Of a stretch of 64,000 nucleotides of DNA, positions 42,419 through 54,800 are shown one piece after another. Where the stretch lies: assembly GCA_020881915.1 (NCBI GenBank), contig JAJFPB010000004.1, positions 4,960,001-5,024,000 on the forward strand. The letters are read 5' to 3'. Below the pieces are notes generated by a model, which saw only the letters and a list, made by a program, of their open reading frames with translations, was not told the DNA's origin and searched no databases. The stretch's first letter is position 1; each line of letters starts with the position of its first letter. This stretch comes from Paramyrothecium sp. XJ0827 (Eukaryota; Ascomycota; Sordariomycetes; Hypocreales; Stachybotryaceae). The position numbers were made by a program, and so were the translations under genes.

Positions 42419-44746
42419 TCAGTAATCTTCCACATCCTCATCGTAGTCGCCGTCCTCGTCTTCAGATGTCTCGGTATCTTCCTCCTCGGTTTCCGAAAGA
42501 TCCTGTGGGTTTGGCATAAGCTTAGGCCGCGAAACATTTTCAAGGTCAGACTTACGAGCTTGGCTCTCTTCGCGGGCCTTCTAGAGTTGCCTTGCGGGTT
42601 GTTCTGTAGCTCAGGCATGTCGTAGATGGAATCTGGGATGGTCTTGTTCCTCGGTCCCGTCACAATGCCAAACTCCTTGCACATGCCGTGGGCACCACTG
42701 ACACCGTAGAAGCCGAGGATTTGCTGACCCTCGTCGGGTTCTAAAACAAGTCAGTAAAAAGAGGATGAAACCCCAAACAGGCGTGCTCACCAAGAACTTG
42801 GACTTTGCCAAAGGACTTGTTCAAAGCCCCCATCGCTTTGCCGTCGGACAGTGTCACTCTTAACCCTCCCAGCCAGTGGCCCTGTGATGTAACAGAAACC
42901 TTGGCGACCTCAACATTTCGAGGAATGGCGATCTTTCGTGCTTGATGACCTCCCATGTGCGGATCATTTCCATGCTTTCCCCGAGGACCACAAGGAATCT
43001 GCGTGCCGTCTTTATAATAGACGACGGCACCATCCAACGCGGCTCCGACCCTCAAGTCGATTTTGGAAGCCGGAACCAGTCTGCCGTCATGGGTGCGCTT
43101 CTTGAGAAGCACAGTCCAGGGCCAGTCATCCTTTTCGGGTTCAGTGCCTGTGACGCACTTCTTCTGCAACCTGATTCCTGTCCCGGGAATGCGGATCGTA
43201 GCCTGGCTAGATAAAAGCTTGGCCACGTCCTTTTTGGTGTGTTTCCCGTTCATTGAGATGACCTCCATTTCCAAGGGCTCGGTCAAATTGTAGGTTGATT
43301 CAAGCTCCGCCACTCTGTAAGCGATTGTGCTCTCTGGGGCACCAATCGACGGCGTGGCCTTTGCGTTGCCATTGAAGAGAACTTGGCCAATGCCAGCCTC
43401 GCAAGAGATCACGATTTGCAGGTTGTCCTCTTTTTCGTCGTCAACAACATTAATCGTGGGCCATACATTACCTCGAGGGACATCCTGTGGCAGTGCGAAA
43501 TGGGCCAAGTTTGCGAATCGAAGCAGGTCTCTTATGTCCCAGTGGCAATCATTTGGCGTGTCGGGGGTCACCGGCTCGATACCATCGGCACCCGATTGAG
43601 TGCACTTGGCCGTTTTTGAGAGAAAGACCTTTGGCCAGTCTTTCGAATATCCTCGAACCATGATGCCGCTGGAATGTGGTGCTGAAAACGCGTGACCGAC
43701 CTCATGCAAGAATGCGCCCTGGCCAACGGAGCAGGCTTCCCACATAGAAGTGCACTCGCCGTTGTCATTCCCGACCAGACGGCCTGGCGGCGTTGTGTCA
43801 AGCAAGCAGTCAGGGACCTCTTCCAGAAACCTTGGCCAGGAGTAGGTCAGGTGGCTGCCAAAGATGCCCAGAGACAACCCACGTGGGTGGTGGGCACCGA
43901 GCGCCGCATGAGCCACGATCATATCATTCTTGGTGTCATAGGTTGCATCAAGTATCAGGCCCGCCACAACAGGTTGCAGATCATCGTCAAATGGCGACCC
44001 GTGTTTCTGGAGGGCCTCTGTGAAGATGGCATGCAGCTCGTCCGGTTTTTGTGCTTTCGGGTTTTGCTGCGCATACTGGGCGTTTCTGAGCTCGGCAACT
44101 GTCTTTTCGGTGCGGACGATGTGGATCTTTGCAGTTGAGTGCGCACTTCTCTGTCGCACGCTTGTGAGGCTGACAGTGTCAGGACACCACTCCTCCTCGA
44201 GCCGGAAAGAGCGTCGTTGAAGGCCATTGGCAAACATCTCCGCGGCTGTCAAGGCTTGCCACATATATGCAGTCATCCGGAACTTAGAGATGGCAGCATC
44301 TAGACTGGCGTGTGCTCCAGATACGGCGCCGTATTTGTGTGCGGAGCAATCCATCAACAGAGGGGAGTCTTTGGCAACCAAAATGGCAAGGTGCAGTGGC
44401 GGAGTTTGAAGCAAAGGAATGTAGGTCAAGTTTATCTAGACGTCCTGGATTAACATGGTAGATAAATGTCGGACCGCGAGTGGTTACTTACCGTAGCAAG
44501 ATCTTTGTGGGTTGTTCCGACTTCGAAATGGAGGCTGTTCTCGCCCGGGTCCAGCATGACCAGAGCCTTGAACCATCCCTGACTCAAAGGCCACCTCTGC
44601 TCAGGAAATGACTCTTGATCAGCCGCATCGCGGGTGCGGACTGTGACATAGTCCACATGTTGCTCTGTTTGCGTCGCATGGCCAGATATCAGCACACACC
44701 TCTGGTGGACAACCTCGCCGCTTTTGATGTTGTGGAAGTCGATCAT
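42419..44746 (-). CDS. Zinc metallopeptidase with jacalin-like C-terminus
   Basis: Four exons on the minus strand, 44746-44492, 44435-42791, 42740-42556 and 42502-42419, give 722 aa. The introns are 56, 50 and 53 nt. It matches the fungal putative peptidase family with the extended zinc motif HEVGHAFSAPH (His 329, 333 and 339), preceded by a conserved N-terminal half (SGEVVHQRCVLISG, WPLSQGWFKAL, HLAILVAKDSPLLMDC). After residue about 570 a jacalin-like lectin region follows (GHWLGGLRVTLSDG, EPDEGQQILGFYGVSGAHGMCKEFGIV). The tail is very acidic (ETEEEDTETSEDEDGDYDED). There is no signal peptide, so it is probably intracellular or unconventionally secreted. An ATG at 44827 would add 27 residues; 44746 has the better context and the family-like start. 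Confidence 0.88.
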
Positions 44747-46868
44747 TGTGATTATTTCTCCTGGGGAAAAGATCAAGTGCTTGCAGTTCTCAGTGTTACT
44801 TTCTGCACTGCTGTGTTCCAACCTCATGGCAGTAGAGGAACGAATGGTCTCTTTTATCTCTGGTCTCTCTCTATTGTGTCTTTAGGCAGTCGGTGGTTGT
44901 TCGCAGGGGTCATTGGGGGCTAGCAAATCCTTAGTCCCAAAAGGGCAAATTGCCGGCCCAACTGCACGATAAATTGGGTGCGGTTGATAGGCCAAGCCGG
45001 ACTGCTGCCTGAACGTACGAGATGAATCGTGAAATCGTGAACTTCGGCTCATGCCATTCACAAGCCGTAGTTCAATTGGAAGCGCAAAGCGTGAATCACG
45101 GGTTTAGGTAGGAGATGGGCATGTGCAACAACAGCACTATTTATGGCCGAAAAATGTCTGGCCAAGCTTGAATCGTCGTGGACATCGGCTACACAGCCTC
45201 AGATGACCAGGGCAAAGCACCAAAAGACAAAAGTCATTCAGTGTGTGAACAAGATCGTCAAAAGGTCTCAACGCATTGAAAACATTGGCAATGGAACGAG
45301 TTTCGATATCGGAAACTTATCAGCATTCCCTCACACTTACAGCATGGCCGGAATTACCAAGATAATATTGCAATGTTTGATACGTCTCTAATGACACTGC
45401 TCTTACAGTGAGGCGGCATGGTACACTGAGGCGAAGCCATTTGGTTTAGGGTAGGTAGCATCCCTCCATAACCTGTGAAGACCCAGCTCTGATGAGTCCT
45501 GAACACAATGGAAAAGACGAAAAGAAAATCCAAAAAGTCCAGGAGACCTTGCCGATAAACCCTGGAGTCTCAAATTGCTAGTATATATACAAGAGACCAA
45601 GTGAGTTTGAAAACACCTGGACAGCAGTCAGTTGGAGTTTCAGGAGGCTACTTGCAGCATCTAATTTGTTCATGACAGTAAAAAACCACTCTGGCTTCAC
45701 TAGACACTACCTTGTTATTTGTTAGATGCAACCATATCAATGAACACCCAAAGACAGGTATCCGACACGACAAGTCGAGAATGAGATCCCTTTTTCCAGT
45801 GCCGTCATCGCCTGGAGAGCCCATCGATCAACAGCCGGGTCCAGGAATAGATACGCTTAAAATAGAAATATTGCAACCTGAGGTCATGCAACCTGCTAAA
45901 CAGAACAGCGGTGATCCGAACGCCTCCTCACTGGGGGCCGCACACCAATTGCGTTCTATGGTACTCTGTAGATTGATGGACATTGATGGACAGGATCCTG
46001 CCCATCAGGAGGAATTTAAGACCTGGGTTTGCCATGCAAGGGGTCGGAAAGGTGAGAGCAGCCCCCGAAAAGAACGACCCATGTACGGCAGGCATATAGC
46101 ACATGAATAGCGCTCGGATCGAACACTAGCAAGGCTGACAGGCACACTGACTGGTCACCGAAATCTCCCCGCGTCGCCACTGAGCGTCTTACAGCCCCTA
46201 CAAATTTTGAAGCACCGAGAGTGCCAAGTTGTTTACTGGTAAACACCTGAAGATGGCTACGACGGCTCGTCAAATCTACCCCTGGTGTTGCCATGGACTC
46301 GGGCACGATTGGTCGTGCATGGCACCAGTGCCGGCAGGACGGAGATTACGAGGCATGAGGAGTGTAGATGCCACCGTGATTAAATGGGTTTGAGATGCTG
46401 GCAGCTGCGAGGTCTCAAGATTTCAGCCCCCAATGCCTTCTTGCCGCTGAAGTCTTCAGTAGCTGCCTGCGGTGCCGTTGTGGTGGTACGCGCGGCCTCA
46501 TGCAGCTCAGATCCCTCGCATCATTGTTGTGAATCGCCTCGTCAGCATTGCCGGAGCAACAGGGCGCAAGTAGGTAACGATTCAGTCTTTTCACTCTAGC
46601 TTCGACATGGAAATATTTGCATGTCGCGGCAATGAGGTGCGTGCACTGGTTTGCTGGCATATTGAGCTATTGACCAGAGCATGATTTCATCATTTAAGCC
46701 TCATCGAGCAGGGCATCCAGATCAAGTATGCGGCGGTTCTGTGTCGGATTCTGGCGAACCCTGGCCAGTCGCGGGAAGAAGCCCCTCGCTTGACCGCGCG
46801 GCTTGATCCGATTTCGTCGAGGCACGCGCGTCTCGACGGTGGTTGGCTGCGATGAACTACTACTGGTT
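44747..46868. other. Large intergenic region
   Basis: 2.1 kb with no confidently supported gene. Open frames at 45143-45391, 45712-46110 (+) and 46694-46915 (-) lack domains. The last has a basic stretch (VPRRNRIKPRGQARG) and an orderly C-terminus, and could be a second exon of the weak candidate at 46869-47144. Confidence 0.4.
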
Positions 46869-47144
46869 TCATCCTTCAACCATTGACACCATGACTTGGA
46901 ATGCCAGCTCGCCATTTGTGAGCCTCATCCTGCTGCTCTTTTCTTTATCTCTGTTGGACACTTGAGGCGCAATGCAGCTCCTCGTATCTGATCCAATGAC
47001 AGGGCTGACCCGAGACTGCTCCACCACCTGGCGCACCAGCAGGCTCCAGCCTCCGCACCTTGCAATCATGATCAGCGCTGTGTACAATAATGCCAAGCCA
47101 ACACTGAGGTTGACTGGCGGTTCGGCCAGAGTCGCAATAGGCAT
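46869..47144 (-). CDS. Possible small membrane protein, uncertain
   Basis: From the ATG at 47144 the frame gives 91 aa with one hydrophobic helix (LSVGLALLYTALIMIA) and a charged tail. It starts 172 bp from, and divergent to, the membrane protein gene at 47316. A further exon in another frame (46694-46915, SSSSSQPTTVETRVPRR) looks protein-like, but I found no convincing intron linking them. It may be an incomplete view of a real gene or chance. Confidence 0.3.
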   Translation of the reverse strand: MPIATLAEPPVNLSVGLALLYTALIMIARCGGWSLLVRQVVEQSRVSPVIGSDTRSCIAPQVSNRDKEKSSRMRLTNGELAFQVMVSMVEG

Positions 47145-47315
47145 GATGCGCGCGAGCCATGGGAGTGTGTGTTGACATGCATGCTTGTAGTTATAAACCT
47201 GTGTTTTGTCTTTTGAATCCTCTGTCCACTCACCCTTGCGACTCCTTAACTCATTTGAACACTTCCATTCCACCACTATCTACTTGTACATTTGATCAAT
47301 TTTGGGTTCAAAAAG

Positions 47316-48017
47316 ATGGCGAGAATGTCCGGAGTAGCCTCAGTCGTCAATCACCCATTCCGACGGCTCCTGCTTCTCGCTTTCCTGGTCGCGCTCCCAC
47401 TCAATATTGCCGCTGCGGCCATCATCCGTAGACCCCTTCCTGCTGTTGGGCTCGTACCGTTAGGGCTGTCAGTCATCTTTTCCGGACTCCTCAGCGGTTT
47501 GTCGCGACTTCAGAGTCCGGAAGAGAGTAGCGACAAGCGTGGCCGGATTGCGGCGCTCATCACCTTCTCCAACGATGTGCTTGCCATCATAGGTCTACTC
47601 GTTGTGCTCGTTCTGAGTTGGGACAAGTACAGTTGTGTGCGGCGGTATCACTATTGCTACTTCAACGCAGGCGAAATCTTTCTCGTGGCATATTCGACGA
47701 CGCCCATGATTACCAGCCTCTTCATACACACCTATCTCGCCATCCTGATGCTGTACCATGCGTTGGATATCCATGCCAGGATCGCTCGCCTTTTCGCAAA
47801 CAAACCAGCTGAGTGCCCTCACTGCCACGAAAACATCCAGCCATCATACGCACCATACTTTTCTTTCGCCCGAGGATCTTATGAGCCGGTCCCAGTGAGG
47901 GAGGAGGATCGCTTCCGCGACAATGAGAATGAAGTTACTCTGCTGGACCCGGCGGGCGATCTGGCTGACAGCCAGCAAGGACCTACAAGCAAGAGCAAGG
48001 ATCCGGAGACCGTCTGA
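47316..48017 (+). CDS. Four-helix membrane protein, unknown function
   Basis: Single exon of 233 aa from the ATG at 47316. Four hydrophobic segments are visible, at about 19-38 (RLLLLAFLVALPLNIAAAAI), 45-67, 87-107 (NDVLAIIGLLVVLVLSW) and 120-148. They are followed by a hydrophilic tail with a CPHC pair and many acidic residues. Upstream sequence 47214-47284 is pyrimidine-rich, as in many fungal promoters. I do not recognise a named family; it resembles the small multi-pass proteins common in ascomycete genomes. Confidence 0.7.
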   Translation: MARMSGVASVVNHPFRRLLLLAFLVALPLNIAAAAIIRRPLPAVGLVPLGLSVIFSGLLSGLSRLQSPEESSDKRGRIAALITFSNDVLAIIGLLVVLVLSWDKYSCVRRYHYCYFNAGEIFLVAYSTTPMITSLFIHTYLAILMLYHALDIHARIARLFANKPAECPHCHENIQPSYAPYFSFARGSYEPVPVREEDRFRDNENEVTLLDPAGDLADSQQGPTSKSKDPETV

Positions 48018-48336
48018 ATGGAAAAGGAGATGTATATGTCTTGACTCGACTAAGATTCAAGAAGAGTTGAGGATATATATGCAAGGAACAACGAGAGCCT
48101 AGAGGAGACTTTCAGACAGCAGCATTTTAGGAATAGGTCTTGTTTGTTGAGCAGGAAATCTCTCACGTCCATGCAGAGATGGGTGGTAAGATGAGAGGAC
48201 ACGGGGCAAAGCGAGGTATTGAGTATCGGAAGAAGGTTTACTTGCTTTCACGAGACATGAAAGAGCAGGTGTTATGATTATGAGTTCTATCTTGATTGCA
48301 ATGGCGAGCTAGCAATTGTCCTTTATGTTCTCACGT
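48018..48336. other. Spacer between convergent genes
   Basis: 319 bp between the membrane protein (+) and the HET gene (-) stops. Nothing recognised. Confidence 0.5.
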
Positions 48337-50712
48337 CTAGACGATATGGAATTCCTGCACGCCGTCAGGCCGCTTGCTCCACGTTTCTTTTGTTATTCTC
48401 CAAATATCCAAATCATGGACGTAGCACTCTCCAATCAATGACCACGTCACGTCTTTCTTAAGGTGTCCATGCTGTGCAACCTCGACCTCTATTTCCGCAG
48501 TCTCATTCACAACTTGTCGAAGAACAAGAGGGACGCTACCCCCAGAGAGCGTAATCACCCAATCCTCTTCTCTGGTGCCCTGAGGGCAAAGCCCGAATGC
48601 CCCGTTGCGGAGCTGGAAGAAGCAGCGGCCCTCAGCGAAAGTGCACATCTCGGTGAACTTCTTGGAGCTTCCATACTTGACAAGAACTTTGAGGCGCCGA
48701 GCCAATGGTTCTGGTATCCATTTCATCTCCGGGTCGCTGCGGCTTCGCGCCCAGTGAGCTGCGAAATGCGCCATTGCTGTGAGGTCCTCTTTCAAACGGT
48801 GGTCTGTTTCCGCCAGTGGGGCGTCCGACGGTGAAGCTTTGTCTGTACTGTTGGGTTGCTCGTCTAGGCAGCTTGACCATTGAACAAATTCCTCGAATCT
48901 CTTTTCATCGTTGCCCGCTAAGAAGTACTCTCTGCTGAAGCGTCTGCAGACCAGAGTCTCAATGAATGACTGGAGGATGTTGCTTCCATTTGGATATGCA
49001 CCAATGGAAAGTGATGCATTGACCTTGACAGACGCTTTTGTTGAGCCCTCCTCAAGTTGGATGAGGCCGATGATAATGCCCCAAGCAATAGGAACTCCTC
49101 CAGCTACAAATGTAGCTTGGTTATTGTAGTCGAACTGACTTAGATCCTCGTCTGAGATGAGCCAACGCTTAAATGGCAACTGCACCTTTTTAATCTTGTC
49201 AAGTGCCATACCTCGAAGCGACAACATAGACGGATCCTTAGGATGTGTCAAGTGGTCTAGATCGATAGGAAGGCTGCACTTGGCCAGCTTCTGCCCCAGC
49301 CTAAACAATCCACTGAAGGCTGCCATTGGATGGGCTGCATGCCAGAGGGCCCAGCTTGGATGATCCGGAGGTGCTTCTTCAACGCAAAATCTTGGCTGTG
49401 CTCTGCCCTTACCAAGAATCGTGGTTGATCCAGGCGCTGCCTGATTCTGCTTGTCGACTTCTTCTCGGATCAGTCCAAGTATGTCCAACGACTGATGATC
49501 TACGATCCACTGTCTCGTGACATCTCGCCAAACGTCCGAGGCGCTTTTGGCATAATCAGGTTTCAGGCTGGGCGGAAGTTGCTCGATGTCGTGCGTCTCC
49601 TCCCCAAAGGCCAAAAGAGCAAACACTTTGTCCCTTGGATCGGTAGCTTGAAAAGCGCGGCCTCGGGCCAGAATCTCCAGGATTGGCAAACGCTGATTGG
49701 AAGCTCCTTTCCAATGCTCTTTCATGAGCTTAGTCCACAGAAACGGTGGCATTCTATCGCGCAAGTCCACGCTACCAGTCAATAGGCCCGAGTATGAACG
49801 ACTGTGTCGAACGGCTAGAAAGAAGAAAAGCACTACATCGAACCAATCACGGCGCTTCTCGCCGCAACAAACGATAGCTCGCCTCGCATTCAAGGCTTCT
49901 TGAACAACCCACACTCGCTGGAACCAAGGGTACCCGAAGAATTCTTCGAATGCTAGAGACATGTGGAGGCGGAACAGCTCATCACCCTTGTACTTGTCCG
50001 ACTTCTGAGTGATTTCCAATGAGTCTATCAACTCTTGAAAGTCAATCTTCTGCTCTTCTAGGGGTCCTGCGATACCTTGAGCGCTTAATCCCCGTTCAAC
50101 CGCCCCCTTGATCATGTCCATGAGTTGCCATATTCTGGTAAAGTTCTTTCCCTTTTCTTCCTCGCCAAGAAATATGACAACTTGACTTGCCGAGCGGTAT
50201 ACATCAGCCATGAAAGGAATTGCGTAGTTGCGTTCACGAATGCTGCCCTGGTTGATGCAAAGTGCATCGATCCAAATGACGCGTGGCTCATCTTCATAGC
50301 GGAGGTGGCGCAGGGCAGCGTGCAAAGATTTTGTCACCTCAAAAGGTTGTGTATCGATGGTGTGTGACTGAGCCGCAATGTCTGACGCTTCAGGGTGGCC
50401 GATGTAATCGTGTCTCAGGATTATCGTCGTTGTATCTTGCAGGTCGCCCCAACAGTAAGACAGGGCTTCGAAACCAACTTCCACTGACGACAATTCATGA
50501 CACGTCAGGGTACAGCATAAGGGGTCATCTGGGGAGCCGGGGGCAATGGAAACGAGCCGGATTTCCTTCTGGTTCTGGTCGAGTGCCCGGTAGTAGGAGT
50601 AATCGTTACAAACTTTCCATCCCGGCTCATCAGCCGTTTCCTGCGTGAGCACCATTGGACGTGTGGTCTGTGCCGCATCCGAAGCTATGTTTGCCATGGG
50701 CGAGACAGGCAT
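48337..50712 (-). CDS. Heterokaryon-incompatibility (HET) domain protein
   Basis: Intronless 791-aa frame from the ATG at 50712; the longer open frame starts at a TTG. The HET domain occupies about residues 80-250 with all three hallmark blocks: FEALSYCWG (about 81-89), VIWIDALCINQ (about 145-155) and RERNYAIPFMADVYRSASQVVIFLGEE. The rest is the typical long HET C-terminal region (RAFQATDPRDKVFALLAF, LKPDYAKSASDVWRDVTRQWI). These proteins trigger cell death when unlike hyphae fuse, or work in broader non-self recognition. No NACHT, WD or TIR partner domain is present, so it is of the stand-alone HET type common in large copy number. Confidence 0.93.
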   Translation of the reverse strand: MPVSPMANIASDAAQTTRPMVLTQETADEPGWKVCNDYSYYRALDQNQKEIRLVSIAPGSPDDPLCCTLTCHELSSVEVGFEALSYCWGDLQDTTTIILRHDYIGHPEASDIAAQSHTIDTQPFEVTKSLHAALRHLRYEDEPRVIWIDALCINQGSIRERNYAIPFMADVYRSASQVVIFLGEEEKGKNFTRIWQLMDMIKGAVERGLSAQGIAGPLEEQKIDFQELIDSLEITQKSDKYKGDELFRLHMSLAFEEFFGYPWFQRVWVVQEALNARRAIVCCGEKRRDWFDVVLFFFLAVRHSRSYSGLLTGSVDLRDRMPPFLWTKLMKEHWKGASNQRLPILEILARGRAFQATDPRDKVFALLAFGEETHDIEQLPPSLKPDYAKSASDVWRDVTRQWIVDHQSLDILGLIREEVDKQNQAAPGSTTILGKGRAQPRFCVEEAPPDHPSWALWHAAHPMAAFSGLFRLGQKLAKCSLPIDLDHLTHPKDPSMLSLRGMALDKIKKVQLPFKRWLISDEDLSQFDYNNQATFVAGGVPIAWGIIIGLIQLEEGSTKASVKVNASLSIGAYPNGSNILQSFIETLVCRRFSREYFLAGNDEKRFEEFVQWSSCLDEQPNSTDKASPSDAPLAETDHRLKEDLTAMAHFAAHWARSRSDPEMKWIPEPLARRLKVLVKYGSSKKFTEMCTFAEGRCFFQLRNGAFGLCPQGTREEDWVITLSGGSVPLVLRQVVNETAEIEVEVAQHGHLKKDVTWSLIGECYVHDLDIWRITKETWSKRPDGVQEFHIV

Positions 50713-51034
50713 GTTAAGGCGTTTTCGTGGCTTGTCAGTGGCTGCATGCTGTGGCAATGCAGACCGTTTCCACGCAAACCCGCTGCATAAGTTGTCTTGC
50801 AATGCTGGCTGGTCCAAATGAGCAGTAGCCGCCAACAACGAATAGCTGGCCTTGAAGTCAGTTCCTCGGTTTGTGGAGGTTTCCCCTGGACGGACAAATT
50901 TCAGAAAATGCGGGGTTCACAGTAGGAAAACAATCAGAAAGCGCTGTGATTCGTGAAAAGTTGGTCGGAAGGGGCTGCGATCTTGGCTACGGTATCCTGG
51001 CCAGTGGTGGGCAAAAATCTCCCGACTGCAAAAC

Positions 51035-51200
51035 AGTTATTATTTAAGAGTATCTAAGGAAATTACAAGAAAAAAATACAAAATAAAAAATAGAATTTTT
51101 TTTTAAATAAAATTAATATTTATTTTAAGGATTTAACAATACTTATCTTATGTAAGTTTAAGAGATTTATTTATAGTAGAAGCCAACCCATTGTGTATCT
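51035..51200. repeat. AT-rich island
   Basis: About 165 bp of nearly pure A and T. A hAT-end-like word CAGTGGTGGGCAAAA lies just before it at 51002-51016, but no partner end was found. Confidence 0.55.
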
Positions 51201-51799
51201 ATGAGTCTATTATCGTTTTTTCTGCTAACCACTTGACTCCATTTGGTATGCAGACTATGAATCCACAATTGATCAGATCACAACTCGCAGACGCAGGGTC
51301 TGCAAAAGGCTTCCGCCCCTCGTTTCCGAGTTAGAAGAGTAAACAGCGACAAAAAAATTTATCCGTAGGTAGCCCTCACCGATAGCGGCAACGTCGTGAG
51401 CAGTGCTTTTCGAATGGCAAGACACCATGAAGGTCCATCGCATGCAGAGCCAGCGGCTGGTAAAGACACCGGTCAAATCACGATCAAACACAGCTGCAGT
51501 CAGATTCTGGAGACAGCCAATGGAACGTTCGTGCGACTCCATCCGGCGGTCGTGGCATTTCAGCACTGAACATGATTCGTCGGAGGCCGAAAATTGCTGA
51601 GCCATCCTTGTCTGACTGCAATGTATTTTTGCACTTTCATCAGCCCTTATGCATGCACGAGCGCCAAAATGAGCCTAGCTGATGTCACGGAGCGGTTGAC
51701 AATGAAGGACCCAGCTCAGGTTTTGCTAACTGCCAATGGGAGTGCGCGCATACGTCGACATCATATTTTCCTGGCCAGGCTGAGAACAAACTTTACCTC

Positions 51800-51806
51800 T
51801 ATATAG
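51800..51806 (+). promoter_or_regulatory. TATA-box candidate
   Basis: TATATAG lies 84 bp upstream of the ATG at 51884, followed by a pyrimidine-rich leader. It is a likely core promoter of the Clr5-ankyrin gene. Confidence 0.45.
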
Positions 51807-51883
51807 CCTCTGCCGTTTCACGGAGCTCTGAAAGTTGTCAACTCCTTCGTCCAAATCAATCTGAACTGGCTAAACCCTACATC

Positions 51884-54800
51884 ATGGATATCCAAAGAGA
51901 ACTTGAGACACGTAAAGTGCGGAGCGAGGACTGGGATCCTTGGAGGAGCTTCATACGACGAGAGTATATCCACCAAGACAAGACACTTCACCAGGTCTTG
52001 GCGGCACTCAGAGCTCGGGGATTCATGGTGACGTAAGGACGCCGATCACCGACTTGGTGAAGCAATGCATTGACATCTACTACCAGGAAGGCACAGCTCG
52101 AATCGAAACTGAAGACCTGGAATTTTCGGAAGAATCTTCAGCCAAACATTTGGCGCTACATTCACCAAGTCGTTGAAACTCGGAGCAGGTCTTTCAAAAA
52201 GTCAATTGTCATTCTTTCCGGACATCAAATCCCCCCAAAGACGGTTGAACGGGAAACAAAACGGAATGAACTTGTCATGTGGCGACCTGGTCAGTTTTAA
52301 TGCACCTTTGAGGCCCGAATAGAGATACTGAACCCTGGACCATGACAGCTCCTGTTCCAATGTCTCTTCCAAGTAACATTCCTCTTCATATTTGCACACC
52401 TCGAAGTTCATCGGTCAATCTCAGTCTGGCAGCCCCATGGCCGGAGTGTCTTCCCTGGATACAATTTAGCAGGTCACAGGTTGGAGATTTGCTAGGGGTT
52501 GCACAAATTTCATTCGGAACACAAAGTATCACAGTTGACGACGATTCTGACCCTGATCTGCTTCAGTCAGTACTGCGGTTTACCAGAAAGGGCCACGGCA
52601 GCTTACCCTTGGGTCAAAAACAACCACTACTGTCCATCGCTCTCGGACACATCATCCGGATAACTCTTGGCTATTTCACTCGATCACAGCAGTTAGCAGG
52701 GGAGCTTCTTGCAACAAAGAGCATTAGCAAGATTGCCGCACGGTTCGATGCGGTCGTTCCAGAGACATTTCGAGACGAAAATCTTCGACGAGCGATCCTT
52801 GTGATTAGTGGAGACGCGTCTGAAATCCTCTCAGAAACAATCAAACTCTTTGTTTACCTCATATCCAATAACCTGCTTGTGGTTCCAACCAAAAGGGGCT
52901 ACTGGTTTCCCTTTCTCAAGGAACAGCAAAGCTTAATCAACCTTTGCCGTTTGTCTGGCATCGTCCGGCCACGAAATGTTCGACGTTTAGTTCAGCAGTC
53001 TAAGAACAGTCATACACTAACGGCACTAATCAATACTATTTTTGATGCAGCTATCTATGTGAAAGCCGCCGATATCGTCTCAACACTTCTCAAAGAGGAC
53101 AACACCATTGAGGTGGACAAAATAATGGACAGTTTTCCGCACTCTCCGAATGTTCCGGATTGTCCGTATTCTTATTACTCCCAGCACCCAACACCCCTCA
53201 CTTATGCAGTCGCGGTCGGTTCTCTGCACCTTACCACAGTACTCCTCGACGCCGGGGCTACTTTACATACTCCAGGGGAAATGCCACTTCTTTCTCAAGC
53301 TATAACTTATCATCGACTCCCCTTATCATTGAAATTGACACGGCTACTTCTTGACAGAGGAGCGCCCGTGAATCAAACCTTTAATCATCAGTACACACCC
53401 AGCGACTCTGGCATGGACCATGACGGTGACTCTGTCAATGATTCTAACACGAAATACTTCACTTCGCCACTGCAAGCTGCGATTTTAAGAGGTCATCGTG
53501 GCCTCATCGAGACATTGATGAAGGCCGGAGCAGATATCAATCATAGAACTACTGTCCACATTGACTCTATCCTTGAGTATGATGCTAATGGAGATTGCAT
53601 AAGTACTCTAATCTTTAGATTGGAAGATGTGGGATGTTTAGGCTATGCAGTTTCACTACAACACAACTGCATAAGTTGGAGCGAGCAACCTGAAGATGTG
53701 GAGAATTGGGAAGTTTGGGACGAGCAACAAAGAGACGAATCTTTTCAACGGAATCATATGGAAACTCTGGACTTGTGCAAGTGGCTCATAAGTCAATATG
53801 GTTTCATGATGGATCTCTCTGGACGAAAGACTGCAGACGCCATGATCCTGGCAGCAGCTCGAAACTACAGTGGTATTCTCTTATATCTCCATACACACAT
53901 CGACGCACCCATCGACACTTGGAACGGAAGAATGTCTCCTTTGCATGCAGCGGTGGAGCGGGAAAGCACCGAAGCTTGCAAAACGCTGCTTGAGATGGGA
54001 GCTTGTCCTAAAACACCGACCTTTAACGATAAGACTGGGGGACTTATTGAAGACCGGTTTCAGGCTCCCTCCCTGCTACACTTTGCAGTAGAAGCGCTTT
54101 CATTGGACTCAGCCAGGCTCTTGATTCAATATGGAGCATGTGTGGAAGAGGTATCACATTATCTTATAAGATCAGATGAGGCCCACTGTGATTGCTTAAA
54201 GCCTTTTAAAAACTTTGTTGCCGACTCGGGTTCACCATTGTCCTTTTTGATACGGGAAGGCGACCGTCGTTTCTCAGTTGAAAGTCGATTGAAAATGGCG
54301 ATTTTACTCATAGAAAGCGGGGCAATTGCTAAAGATGACGACCTTTATTTTGCCGTACGGAATGGCGAATTGTCCTTGGTCCAGTATCTGATCCAGATTG
54401 GACTGCAACCGGCTAAAGCTTCGAAGAACGGAATCTCTGCGCTCCAAATCGCCGTGATGAACCGACACAAGGCAGTAGCTGATTGTTTGCTGGATGCAGG
54501 GGCGCTTATGGAAGATGTGAACCTGGCGTCACTATTCCGTCAATCTAAGATTACAACGATTCAGGCCAATATACCGCCAACTATGCTCGCTTCCCCAGCT
54601 TGCATTGGCCGAGACATTGAGGGCAGAAGCTACTTGGAGAATGCTTTGTTGAGTGGGAATGAGAACGTCATAGCTTATGCGTTTTCCTTGGATGATAATG
54701 CTTATGATTCGGAATCACTCTGCGCGGCTGTGCTATTAAGTGCGAAGGAAACTTTTCCATGCGCCCATGCTATTCTCTGCGAATTGCTTAGGCGCCGCGA

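Larger units (their letters stand above)
50713..51883. other. Divergent intergenic region with AT-rich island
   Basis: 1.17 kb between the HET gene (-) and the Clr5-ankyrin gene (+). It includes an AT-rich island (51035-51200) and a TATA candidate near 51800. No gene recognised. Confidence 0.5.

Noticed and set aside
45712..46110. 132-aa plus-strand open frame
   Set aside because: No recognisable domain, no splice partners and no neighbouring support. It probably arises by chance.
51002..51016. hAT-like terminal word CAGTGGTGGGCAAAA
   Set aside because: No matching inverted end or 8-bp duplication was found within the next kilobase, so an element could not be supported.
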